Below the pieces are notes generated by a model. The model searched no databases and was not told the origin of the DNA. It saw only the letters and a program-made list of their open reading frames with translations. Shown here piece by piece: positions 53,875-64,000 of a stretch of 64,000 nucleotides of DNA. Within the stretch, counting starts at the first letter, position 1, and each line of letters starts with the position of its first letter. This DNA comes from Isochrysis galbana. Lineage: Eukaryota > Haptophyta > Isochrysidales > Isochrysidaceae. The DNA lies in NCBI GenBank assembly GCA_018136815.1, contig CM030931.1, positions 1,152,898 through 1,216,897 on the forward strand, read 5' to 3'. The translations under genes and the position numbers were made by a program.

Positions 53875-56800
53875 GGGCCATCAAAAAGCAACTGGCCTGT
53901 ACCTGACGGCTTCACTCCCGCCCCTGCAGCCTTCGAAGATTGTCGAGGGACGTCTATCCGCGATGGCGGATCTATCGCCGTCGCCCCACCGTGGCGCCCT
54001 TCGCAGCCGCACCTATGTGGGCATTGCCGGTGCAATGGCGGCCCAGTGGATGCCGGTCTTGCGCCGTTATGCGCGCGAAGCCAAGGCGTCGCGTTCGCTC
54101 GACTTCACGGTGGACTGGGCAATTTCCCAAGCCGCTGCCAGCTTGAGAGAACGCCCTTCGCTTTGCTCGACCGGCTTCGAACTGGCTGAGCCGAGGACGG
54201 CTCTGGCTCGCTTCATGGAGGGGGGAGGCGAGGCAGCTTCTAGCTCTCACCTCACGCCTCCCAGCGGTACGCTAGTGTCCGATTCGGTAGTCGTGATCTC
54301 AGACGCGGGCCCCGTTGCCGATGCGTCTCGCCTGCTCCATCGGAAGGACTCGGAAACCAACGCATCGCAAGACGGGACCGTGGCGGAAGTGGACTGCTTC
54401 ACGCCGTGGGAGTGGCCCATAAGGGACCGCTCTACAACGCCAGGCCCTCCAAACACGGTGAAGAAGCGCCGCAGCAAGTGGCAGGTCTTCGATCGTGATG
54501 TAATTTCGGGGGTCCATCGGTGGCAGGATGTCACGCCTTCCATCGCCCAAGAAATCGCTGAGCAAGCGGCAGCTGCGGAGCCGTCGGAACCTTCCATCTT
54601 GTCTCGACTGGGCTCCCAAGGCATCAATGCACTATCTCCGAGCGCCTCCTTCACGGCTGGCGACGAGGGAGTGGCCGAACTGACCAATTCGTTCGTAGCC
54701 GAAAGGCCACTCGAAACCTGGGATGTCGGGCCCGACTCGGGAGAAGATGACACGCCCGAGATGCCAGAACACCGGAGCATGCAGACCCTCGAGACCAAGC
54801 CCTCCGACGCCGCCGAAGGAGAGGGTACTCCACGGGCACTGTGTTGCGATGGGGCTGCCGCTAGGGGTCTCAGTGCGGCTGGTTTTTCCGAGTTGTCGAA
54901 GCTTCCGAAGACAGACTTGCAGAAGTCCCTGGAGAAGGAATGGTCACGCCAAATGGATCAACCTCGGCATCCGACGGACCGTCGAGGGCTAGGCTATGAT
55001 GGCGTGCCTAACCCCTCTAGTTCGGCAAAGGCATCCCCATACTCTTCAATACCATTCGTGCCGCAGACGGTAGCCGCCGCTATCGAGCGAGTGCCCCACG
55101 TCGATGAATCTTCTCCGTCCAGGCCAGCCTCCAATCCAACCACCCCGTCACCCGGAGCCGGAACCTCGCTTCCAGTAGAATCTATCGCGGACACGCCGCC
55201 GCCGCTCTACCCTCGTCACTGCCTCTATGTCCGCGATCTCGTGGTCTGCCGTGCCGATGGCGACCGCGCAGCTCAAGGGTTCGTTCTCCCGGACGTTGCT
55301 CTCACGGTGAACAGCACCCTGGCTGACACTGGAGCGGGCCCGTCAGTAATCACCACTGCTCTTCTCGATCGACTACCTGAAGACGCTTGCGTCGAACGCG
55401 TATCGGACGCTACCGTCCCCAACCTACATGGGCCGGACGGCCTTCCTCTCATCACTAGGGGCCGGGCTAGCCTCGTCTTCTCCTTGTCCGGTCGCCTCTT
55501 CCGTCATTCGTTCGCGGTCATCGAAGGGAACCCGATGCTTCTGCTCGGGAACGATTTTTTGGCCGCTCACTCCGCTACCATTTCTCTCGACGCCGCGAGC
55601 TCAGAGGGAAGCCTCCGCCTCCGTCCGGCCTCTGGCGATGCAGAAGACTCTTCAAGAGTCCTTTCCGAATGCGTAGTCAGAGTTTCCACGGCGCCGCCCC
55701 CAGTCGCGGACTCCGGCTTCGTCGGAGCTATCTCGATGTCACCCGGTCAGCCGCTGACTGTCGACTTTCTGGAGAGGTCGACGGCAACACGAGAGATCCC
55801 GGCCGGATCGGTGGGTGAGGCTGCTGCTGATGCTAGGCAGCCACTCTATACACCTCTCTTTGAGTCTGCCGACGAGTTTGCGGCCAAAGCTCCGGCGTCT
55901 ACCTCGTCCGAATATCTTCTCTACACGGAGCAAGCGGTGACGATTCCTGCCTTCCACCGCGCAACCATCTGGGTTAGGGTTCCGCTAGCTCTCCGAGATC
56001 ATTCGGACTGCGCGATGCTGGTCGACCGCCTACCAAATCGCGAGGCTCTCGATTCGTCTCCTCTCGTAATGCCCACGGTGGTCACGCCCACGGACGATCA
56101 TCGCATCGCGGTGACGATCGTCCACACCGGAGTCGATGCGCTGACCCTGCCGTCTCTGCATCCGATAGCTTCGCTCCAGGTGCGTTTCAAGTTGCACCGG
56201 GGCTGGACTCCGACTGGAAGCGAGGGGGATGGTGACCCTGTCACCGCGCTGAGCGAGGAGCAACGAGCTCTACTCGACTCAGCCACCATCGATCCGGACC
56301 GGCTTCTTTCCGACGATCAACGAGAAGAAGTACGCCAACTCTTGGCCCGGCGCATCAAAGCTTTCGCGTTGCACCCGGGGGCTCCAAACCATACGCACGT
56401 TCTCGAGGTGGAGTTGCCACTCAACCCCGGCGCTGTTCCTCACCGGCATGCTCCGTCTAGAGTGGGCCGCGCAGGCGAGCTCATCATAGAAGAGGAGGTA
56501 GCCAAGATGGAAGCCGCCGGCATTATTCGCAAGTCAAATTCGGCTTGGGCTTCCCGAGTAGTCCTGGTCAGCAAGAAAGATGGCTCCGTTCGATTCTGCG
56601 TGGACTACCGCGACACTAACGCCAAGCTACGCGTCGAGGATAGCCCTCTACCCCTCATTGTAGAGGCTATTGATAGGCTAGCGTCCGGCCAAGGGCCGCT
56701 CAGTTCTCTCTTTTTATGTACTCTCGATTTAGCCTCTGGTTTTTGGGGCATCCCGATCAAAGAATCGCACAAACATATCACCGCTTTCACTACCCACCGC

Positions 56801-57524
56801 GGCAAATACGAGTTCAACTTTCTACCGTTCGGCATCCAATCAGGTCCCTCCTACATGTGCCGCTTGATGGACATCGTTCTCGGTGCGCTAGCGTGGGAGA
56901 TCTGCATGCCTTACCTCGATGATGTGGGCATCTGGTCAACGGGCGTGGGTCCTTCCGAAGAGGCCAGGGCACAGGCTTCGTTCGAGCAAATGCTTCACCG
57001 GCTAGACCTAGTTCTCGAGCGGCTAGAGTGGGCCGGCCTGACCTGCAAGATGTCCAAGTGTGTCTTCTTTGCCACCTCTACGGAGTACCTCGGTCACGTT
57101 GTCTCGAGGGAAGGTCTCAAGATGGACCCGAAGAAGGTCGCAGCTGTCGCCGACATCGACCCGTCATCCATCAACTCCTTGGAAGCGGTTCGATCTTTCC
57201 TCGGCCTTTGCTCCTACTATCGTCGATTCATTCGCCAATTCGCCGCTAAGGCTGCTCCTCTCACTGCCCTCACGCGGAAGGGCTGTGACGTGGCAAAGGA
57301 GTCCCAGTCCGAGGAGTGTCGCCGAGCTATCCAAGAGCTCAAGACAGCGATCACTTCGGAGCCCGTCTTGACTCCACCCAGGGATGATCGGCCCTTCATC
57401 GTCAAGACCGATGGGGCTAGCAGGTTGGGTATCGCCGGCATCCTCTCGCAGCTAGGAGACGATAACCGTGAACGAGTCGTTGGGTACTACGCTCGCAGTC
57501 TCACCTCGGCCGAACGCCATTGGA
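53875..57524 (+). pseudogene. Gypsy-2 pol, truncated at both ends
   Basis: Begins GHQKATGLYLT and LRSRTYVGIAGAMAAQWMPVL, the very end of the methyltransferase-like domain of gypsy-1. Then come a protease (LADTGAGPSV), reverse transcriptase (KKDGSVRFCVDYRDTN, FLPFGIQSGPSYMCR, MPYLDDVG) and the first half of RNase H (KTDGASRLGIAGILSQ). It is cut after AERHWT. Integrase and chromodomain are absent. The frame itself is open, so the loss was by junctions, not point mutation. It differs from gypsy-1 at many residues, so it is a separate lineage. Confidence 0.92.
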
Positions 57525-58145
57525 CCCCTTGGAGATCGGTGTAGGTTCGCTTCCTAGGTGAGGGAATCTTTCCCCTTGATGCAAGCTACATTCAAGCCTT
57601 GGCCCCTTTGGTGTTTCTTCCCCTTGGTTGCTACTCAGGGTTGTTCGTTAGAAGCGTCTAGAAGGTTCACGCTCAACGGCAAGATTTATTCGGTCGTGAA
57701 GACATCTCGTTGCGATCTGTATCCAAAGTGATCGCCGTGGTCGCGCGACATGACGCTCCCCTTCGGACTCTCCGCTACGTGGGAAGTTACAACGGAGACA
57801 CGCTCCGGCCGTCGCTGCGGAGTCTCTCTCTCTCTCTCGCTCTCTCTCTCCGTCTCTCGCGACGTGTTTGAGTTATCGGTGATTTGGGGTCGCGGTTGCT
57901 TGATAATTTGCTTTGTTTGGGTGAATGATTCCGGTGTGTTCGTGAGTCGGTGTATCCTGTTGTTCTCAGGCTCTTTGTCCGTCGTTGTTCGCTGCGTCGC
58001 TGCACTCAAGCAGCCTAGGCTCCCTCCCTGAGGGAAGAGTTCTTTGTAGGTCTAACAATCTCTTAAAACCCAACACACTAGGGCCGCTAGGAGCGCCTCG
58101 CCGCCCCACAGTCCTTCGTTCGCCGTTCGTTCCCTGTCCATACAC
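57525..58145 (+). repeat. 621-bp direct repeat, copy 2
   Basis: Same as 53254-53874. It continues into the true leader-to-Gag junction (ATG 58151, MGLPDPVQNF), unlike copy 1. Confidence 0.92.
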
Positions 58146-58290
58146 CCGAATGGGGTTGCCCGACCCAGTCCAGAATTTCATTCACCCGACTCCCGGTGGG
58201 GAGGAGGGGCAAAGCGCCGCGCTAGCCGCCGGTGCCGCTCGCGACGGAGTGGCTCAGAGCCCTCCGGTAGCGCTCGACTCGACACACCGC

Positions 58291-58690
58291 CTCTTCCAAC
58301 GACACCAACGCAGCCACACTTCTACTCCCCACTCCCTTCCGCTCCCTTCGTTCCCCGTCCTCACTACCCAGCCTCTCCGCACCCCACCGATCCACCCAAC
58401 CCACCACACCACCCCCACCTCCACCACCCTCATTCACTACCCCACCTTGCACCAATCCCAATCGCACCCCTCATCCGCGACGCCCGCAACACTCACAACA
58501 TGGGACATGGGCCTCGCGCCCCCTCCCCTCCACAAAACCTTCTCCCCCTACATCCGCACGCGCCCGTCTTCTTGCAGCCCCCCCCCCCTCACCTTCACCT
58601 TCCAATCCGCCCATCCCATCCAAAGCCCCCCAGTCACCCATCCGCACCCCCACCACGCCACCGCCGCCCCCCTCCCTTACGACCTTCAGC
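58291..58690. other. C/A-rich, G-poor DNA
   Basis: The plus strand is dominated by CCA, CAC and CCT strings with few G. Frames are low complexity. It lies directly before LINE coding DNA, so it may be LINE spacer. No gene is called. Confidence 0.4.
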
Positions 58691-60380
58691 ATCCCTTCAT
58701 ACAAACCAGACAACAAAGTCGCCAAATTGGCACCTGTCACGAAACATATGACGAAATTCGGTAGAGCCACGATAGTAAACTATATGATATATGGAACGCC
58801 ACGTTACTGGTTAGAGACCCTAGCGGCCCCCAAGTGCGAAGTGGTTTCACAATACGTTTCAAAGAGCGGCCGATGCGGTCCTTTGGACGAACCCCCGCAC
58901 GGACAAACAAACTAGATGGGTGAGACACCCACACTACACAACATACCACGCCAGGAGCGCGACAAGGACGCTAGACGCTAGGCGTAGGGCTTCTCCACTG
59001 GCCATCACACATTAAAGCTAAGAGCTAAGCAGCTCATCCTATTATTAAAATAGGGGGCAATGGGGGCGCTCTGCGCCCCCTTACACCGGGCACTAACTTC
59101 CCTCCGGGGGGGCCCGTCAGTCACTCTCACGCCCTGCCTCTTGGCATGGGCTGAGCACTCAACACTCTGACCCAGACCCCCAGTGGGCGCGGGTCGAGAC
59201 TCGCACTCCCAGGCCCACTCGGGCCAGCACTCGTACTCACTCTTCCCCCCCTCTCCTAGTCACCAGGCAGACAAAGGCCTGCAGGGGGCACACAGGACCG
59301 GCGAGGCACGCGAGGGAGAGGCAGGAGGGGCCAGGGGCTGAGCCCTAGCCTCCACTGCCCCTGAGCTGCCTGGCTGGCCCTCTGGGAGCCCCCTCAGGAC
59401 CCCTGAGAGCAGGTCGTGGCGCGCGCCATGGCACGCGCCGCAGGAGAGGGCGAAGAGAGAGTGGAAGAAGGGAGAGCGGAAATCGTCAGTCCCCGGACCG
59501 GGGATTCACCGATAACCGCGACCCGTTTACGTTAGTAACGGGCGGAGTGAGAGGCTGGCGACAGGCGGAAGAACGGAGGGAGCGGCGCAAGTTCGGCCAG
59601 GGACGCCCTCTCAACGTATGGGTCCCCGGGCGCCGTCGCTTATTCTGCGGAGAAATGCTCGGGCAGGCTCGCCTGCCCCAAGGGCCTCTCACTCTCGCTC
59701 AACGGGACGACGGCAAAAGCTCGCTCCCCCCCCCCCCCCCGGTGCTTTTTCCTGGTAAATCTTCAATGTACAGGTTACATTGGCGAGACTAACTGGGTTT
59801 TCACCCGAATGAGCTTGTGGGGAGCTCGTACGGGATCCGGGGGCTTGTGAGGGGGGAGGTATAATCAGGTGCTTACTTAGTTTTGTTTGTGCCTTGGGAC
59901 TTGGCGCGGTCATGTGTGTCGTGGCTTGGCGTGTTAGTGCAAGTCTAGTGAGAGTAGAGGTACTAACGCTCAAGAATGTGTGTGTGTAAAGCTAAGCAGC
60001 TAAAGCTCTCCCAGCGAAGTGGATTCTTCATTATCTCAATGCGCGTAGAGCGCTGTGGAAGCACGGGCTCGACGCCTGATTCTGTCGGACCGGTATAGGA
60101 AGGGGCGCCGTCCTATCCACCATACCGGCGACATGTTTAACAAGGAGCATAAGGGAAAACCCGGGGCTCCCTCAGTTCCGGAAGGAAGGATTGCCTAACT
60201 TCAGAGACTTGGACATCCGACCCACATTCCTCACACGAGAAGGAGCGCTCTCACAGCCGATATGGCACAACGTACACATCCCCTTACACACAACGTGAAT
60301 AAAGGCAAATGGAGAGATGCTAAGTGGAAAGGGCATCACTCCGTCATACACAACGCGCACAAGTTACTCTTGACCCAATC
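58691..60380 (+). pseudogene. LINE ORF2 fragment split by an R1 insertion
   Basis: Left part (58691-59034): KVAKLAPVTKHMTKFGRA and YMIYGTPRYWLETLAAPK, the region after the reverse transcriptase palm in related LINEs. Right part (60002-60380): KWILHYLNARRALWKHGLD, GRGAVLSTIPATCLTRS and REGALSQPIWHN, with in-frame stops. An R1 element with a 12-bp target duplication lies between. The two parts and the knuckle fragment at 46229 appear to come from the same LINE family. Confidence 0.6.
59035..59989 (+). mobile_element. R1 GC-rich retroposon, uninterrupted copy
   Basis: AGCTAAGCAGCT lies on both sides (59023-59034 and 59990-60001). The body matches R1 copy A on both sides of its copia insertion, including GACCCGTTTACGTTAGTAAC, the empty form of the copia site. 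It ends with TACTAACGCTCAAGAATG and a short TG-repeat tail. About 955 bp, non-coding. Confidence 0.75.
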
Positions 60381-60591
60381 CGCTAGATTCTCCGATTCGT
60401 CAGCAAAGGCCATGGAGATTGGACTCGACGATCTAGTGTCCTCGATATCTTCTACAGAGTCATCTGATGCGCAACTTTTGTAGAGGGAAAAGAGCTTAGA
60501 CCATTTGAGCATGAAATTGGCACCACCGGCTCCACCTCCAAAAGATCGTGATGTCAAGCGGATGCCCCAACACCGAGGCCGCTCGTCGTTC
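60381..60591. other. Spacer before the DnaJ gene 3' end
   Basis: No gene seen; probably the 3' UTR of the DnaJ gene on the minus strand. Confidence 0.4.
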
Positions 60592-63500
60592 TCATTCACC
60601 ATGGCCGACTCGGCGCATGTCGCCGGACAACAACTCAACGTAATCGTGTTTCTCTATGCATGCCGACACATCAAGCCTTGCGGCCTCGGCCATGGCACGC
60701 AGCTCTCGGACGGGCATGGCTGCCAACTCCTCCGCCGATGGACGGGCGTCGCTCGGCCCTGCGCTGCCCCCCGCCTCAGCCGCTCGTGGCGGCAAGGGCG
60801 AGTCGTCATCATCGTACTCAGCAGTTGCTGTAGTGTGCACATGAGCTTGATCGACTTTCAAGTTTGAGGGCTTGATGGAGACGAACTGGCTATTGGAGTC
60901 GTCAAGCAACATCACAGAGTACCGACTGAGAAGGGGAGGGAGTGCGGGGAGAGGGAGGGAGGATTGGTTCATGACTGTCATTGCGCTGACGCCTAGTAGC
61001 TCGTCCCCCAACAATGGGAAATAGGAGCCGGCTGCGATTGAAGTGCGTGCACACCGTTGAGGATAGAAATGGGGCCTCTCTGTTCCACACGCAACGCACC
61101 TTTTCTCCCCGTCGAATTGCACTGCCACTCCTGCTCTTCCGTTCAGCTCCGGCTTCGCTTGGAGGCCGTGGATTATCACGCGCCGTCCTAGTAGCCCGCC
61201 TTTTTCGGCCGCGGCTTCGGCTGCCGCAGCCTCCGCTTCAGCATCACCACTAGCCGTGGGCATCATCGTTTGCACAAAGCCCTCGAGCTGCTGCCGAAAG
61301 GTTTTCTTCGGACCGTCTTGTGCGTTTTCGGGCGAGGTTGCCGCCAGGAATACGGCTCCAAGCTGACGCAAGCCTTCAGCACGGCGCAGCCGTTCCTCGG
61401 GAGGCACAGCGTTGTCGGAGAGAACCTACCCGGGTCGTTCAAACAGAGCAGTTCATTGGGCGCATGGTGAGGCGAGAGGTGTAGGGCGCCGCATGGCGTG
61501 GAAGGTTGTGAAGGGGGCGAACGTGGGATTAGATGAGGTGGCCCACAGTATTCAACGTTTTCTCGAACCTAGCTCACCTTCTTGCAGACTTTACGAAGGG
61601 TTCCTTCAACATCGACCACGCAAAGTCTCCATGCAGCTTCCATCATGGTGGCCATCGACCGCGCGTCCATCTGCGGCTCCTCGCCATCGGTCGCTTTCCC
61701 AGCCATCTTCTTCCCCTCGCGATACATCTTGACAATAGATGTTGCCGCTGAGACATGGGTGCTGATGGAGTGGCCTCTTGCCCGCATGGCTTCAGCGGCG
61801 CCACCCAAGTGGCGCACATCCTTCTTTTGCAAGTAAAGAGTTGCCTTCGACGAGTATACGCGTCCAATTGTGTGGACCAACAACTGGCATGAGGTGGAGT
61901 GAAGAGAAAAAATTAGCCAAATTGCTCCCAAGTCACTGTAGACATTGCGCATGCGGTGCTTGAACATGGGGCGGGGGAGGACCAAGCTGCCGACGCTACG
62001 GGTTGGAATGTTTGTGTCATACTGTCTACACACCTCCCCGAATGCCGTCGTGGCGAGCTCCGATGCCCTCCTCTTCACATCGGCAGCAAATCCTTCCGCA
62101 TCACCGCGAACATATGCCTCGAGAAGGCGCGCTAGTTCGGTCGCACATTGAGCCTCGCGCATGCGCTGTTTGTGACCCATATGGCGCAGGGATACCTGAG
62201 GAAGGTAGGAGAGGAATGCCATTTGAGATGAGAGGAAATCGAATTATCTGGAGTTGCAAGGGGGAATGGCAAGGTCAAGAAGGTTAGGAGGCTGGGCGAT
62301 GGAGCATGACCTCGTCTTCTTCGGCGGCTGAAAAGAGCGTCGAAAGCTGCAGCTCTCCCACGAAAGCCTCGAAACCTTCTGAGCCAAAAATGACAGTGTA
62401 AAATGTGGAGGCGTCCATGAAATTCATGCCTTCCTCGACCCCCTTCTTGCCATTCTCATCATAGCGGGCACGGGTATCCTCATTGGAGAGGACCTAGATG
62501 TGGCAGGAGGGCGTTGGTTCGGTGGGTGGTTTAATCGTGCAGGAAACTGGCAATAGGATGAGCCTCAGGTCGGTGACCCAAGGGCAATTCTCAAGGAATC
62601 AAGGAGACAACAAGGCGCGCAGCGCCATTTGTCGCCAACTTCAGGAAGAAAGGCGACACCCCTCCGCTTGGCTGCAAGGCCAAAACGTTGCAACGGCTTC
62701 GAGATTGGCATCCAGCAATTCTTCCTTGAATGCCATCACAAAACCACAGCTCAATGCACCTGATAAGCTTCTCCCAGCTGTTGGAACTTGACCTTCGCTA
62801 GAGGGTCGTCGGGGTTCTTGTCGGGATGCATTTTGCGCGCAAGGCGTAAATACGAGCGTTTGATCTCCGATGAAGATGCATCAGGCGACACCTTCAGCGA
62901 GCAGAATGGATCTCAAAAAGGTGCACGCATCCAAGTGTATCAAACGAATGCATGTTGCGCGTCTAGGCACGTTAGTTGCCAGCCTAGGATTGGCGTGCAC
63001 CTGCAGCAAATCATAGAACGCTGTGTCCGCCTCCTCATCACTGTCGCTTTCAGAATGCTTGCTTCCATCGGTCTTAGAGGCCGATTTTGTGCCAGACTTG
63101 CGCTTAGCGTCTGTCTCCGGGCCCCCATTACATCTCTTGCCGGAAGCAACGCTCGAGTCCTCAGCGTCACCAGCTTCCTTGACACGGCGCTCGGCCTCCT
63201 CCTTCTCACGAAGCTTTGCAGCACGCCGTTCCACCGCACGAGCCTTTCGCTCGGCGGCGCGCGCACGACGTTTTGCCTCAGCGTGAGCCTGGATCGTGAG
63301 CATGGCATAGGGGAGGTAAGTGAAGCGGCAGGCACGATGCGTATGGAGGTGATGTCATCCAACGGCAACCACGGTGGTGAAGGCCATCTCTCAGGGAGAA
63401 GCCTCATCTCCGAAGGTTTCGGATCCAATTTACTAGGATCCACTTTCATGACGGGGGTCGGTTCGTCCTGCTCTTTGGCAGGCCGAGAGTTGATGACGGT

Positions 63501-64000
63501 GCAGCTGCCGTCCTCACATGTCTACTCGCACGACCTTTGCAATGTCCTCACAGTGGCAGCCGTCCTCACATGTCTACTCGCACGACCTTGACACTGGCCT
63601 CACAGTGGCAAGATACCTGAATCTCCTTTTCTTCCTCCTGGAGTTGAGCCATTTCCTCAGGCAATGAGTAAGTGATCCAGCTCCTAGTCTTCCTCGACCA
63701 AGTCTTACCACGACTCGAGTTCCAGATAGCCTTTGGCGTCTGTACAGCACCTCGCGTCAGCTGTGTCAGACCCGCAACAGCACCACCGACCGGAAGACCA
63801 ACCGCAGCAAGTGCACCTTGTCCAAGCCCCTTGGCGAAGCCCTTAGCGCCGCCCTCCTTTGCACCGTAGACCGGGCAAGCAACGAGCGCGGCAGCGCCAC
63901 CCACGATGCCACCTGCGAGCAAGCCGACTCCACTGGCCAAGCCATGACCCTGCGAACACGCGAGGGGGTCAGGGATAAGGCCAAAGTATCCATGTGCATT
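60592..64000 (-). CDS. DnaJ-X co-chaperone with extra C-terminal modules, partial (5' end outside)
   Basis: Hsp40-type co-chaperone. Nine visible exons on the minus strand: 63949-63617, 63512-63336, 63288-63001, 62891-62760, 62493-62311, 62195-62034, 61883-61578, 61425-61100, 60925-60592; 746 aa visible. The first exon has a Gly/Ala-rich region ([42 protein letters not shown]) seen in related protist DnaJ proteins. A basic/acidic linker follows, then the J domain ([26 protein letters not shown]), with the Hsp70-stimulating HPD. The X domain follows ([54 protein letters not shown]). Then [20 protein letters not shown] with FDG and RYSVMLLDD, and a SAP-like end [20 protein letters not shown]. 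Exon 2 to 3 uses a 47-bp intron and is the weakest join. Confidence 0.85.
63504..63605. repeat. Tandem duplication (about 52 bp) inside an intron of the DnaJ gene
   Basis: CCGTCCTCACATGTCTACTCGCACGACC occurs twice, each followed by a diverged part and CTCACAGTGGCA. It covers the 3' end of the intron between 63513 and 63616, so the acceptor-like ATGTGAG is duplicated; only the exon-proximal copy keeps the frame open. Confidence 0.85.

Larger units (their letters stand above)
52691..58290 (+). mobile_element. Gypsy-2: rearranged Ty3/gypsy element
   Basis: Starts TGTCGCATTCATC at 52691 (same start as the copy at 16666). Leader and LTR DNA run to 53874, where they join pol sequence directly, with Gag and most of the methyltransferase-like domain missing. 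Pol runs to 57524 and stops inside RNase H, where it joins a second copy of the leader (57525-58145), followed by the Gag start (58151). The 621-bp repeats are therefore not an LTR pair of one element but the scar of recombination between copies, or an assembly error. Confidence 0.8.

Noticed and set aside
53254-58145. Reading the 621-bp repeats as the LTRs of one intact element
   Set aside because: The right copy continues into the Gag start, and pol ends inside RNase H without a polypurine tract.

Overview
This is nuclear DNA of a eukaryote, most likely a flagellated unicellular alga or related protist. The genes are split by short GT-AG introns (47-276 bp). They encode eukaryote-only proteins: a homeodomain protein, a CSDE1/UNR-like RNA-binding protein, a COG1-like Golgi tethering subunit, mitochondrial PDH E1-alpha, nicolin-1 and a DnaJ-X protein. 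A nicolin-1 homologue, a tubulin polyglutamylase-associated protein, hints at cilia. The sequence is GC-rich, full of microsatellites and transposable elements, and has a 100-N scaffold gap at 31401-31500. I cannot name the species; haptophyte- or stramenopile-like algae fit best, by inference.

Layout, host genes: homeobox gene (90-2103, -); CSDE1/UNR-like gene with five exons (9322-13590, +); PH-domain gene (17759-19099, +); COG1-like gene (20798-23959, -); PDH E1-alpha with six exons (28830-30894, +); tandem ubiquitin-like-fold gene with four exons (40763-42168, +); nicolin-1-like gene with three exons (43507-44521, -); small IQ-motif gene (48092-48481, +); Asp/Asn beta-hydroxylase-like gene (51065-51799, +); DnaJ-X gene with nine visible exons, 5' end outside the window (60592-64000, -). 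They form no operon or pathway cluster; they are housekeeping genes scattered among repeats.

Layout, mobile DNA: a young, internally deleted Ty1/copia element with 632-bp LTRs and a 5-bp target duplication (3961-6327); an intact 2287-codon Ty3/gypsy chromovirus polyprotein (31572-38435); rearranged relatives of it (14896-16666 and 52691-58290); scattered pieces of LINE elements; two families of GC-rich short retroposons, called R1 and R2 here; a 638-bp TIR element (19428-20065); a striking TIR element with an AT-rich core and arrays of hairpin sequences (44602-46224); and transposase and BED-finger fragments. Nested insertions with target duplications allow part of the insertion order to be read.

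Most interesting: (1) the intact gypsy polyprotein carries a cytosine-C5-methyltransferase-like domain where Gag would be expected, and a second family member keeps its C-terminal end; (2) PDH E1-alpha has an N-terminal peripheral-subunit-binding (E3-binding) domain, normally found on E2/E3BP; (3) half of the modelled introns are flanked by AG|GT on both sides, as expected if introns arose with target duplication; (4) the hairpin-armed, AT-cored TIR element lies directly upstream of the nicolin-1 gene; (5) a DnaJ-X protein is fused to a KPELNGR-type beta module and a SAP-like tail. All splice models and homologies were read by eye.
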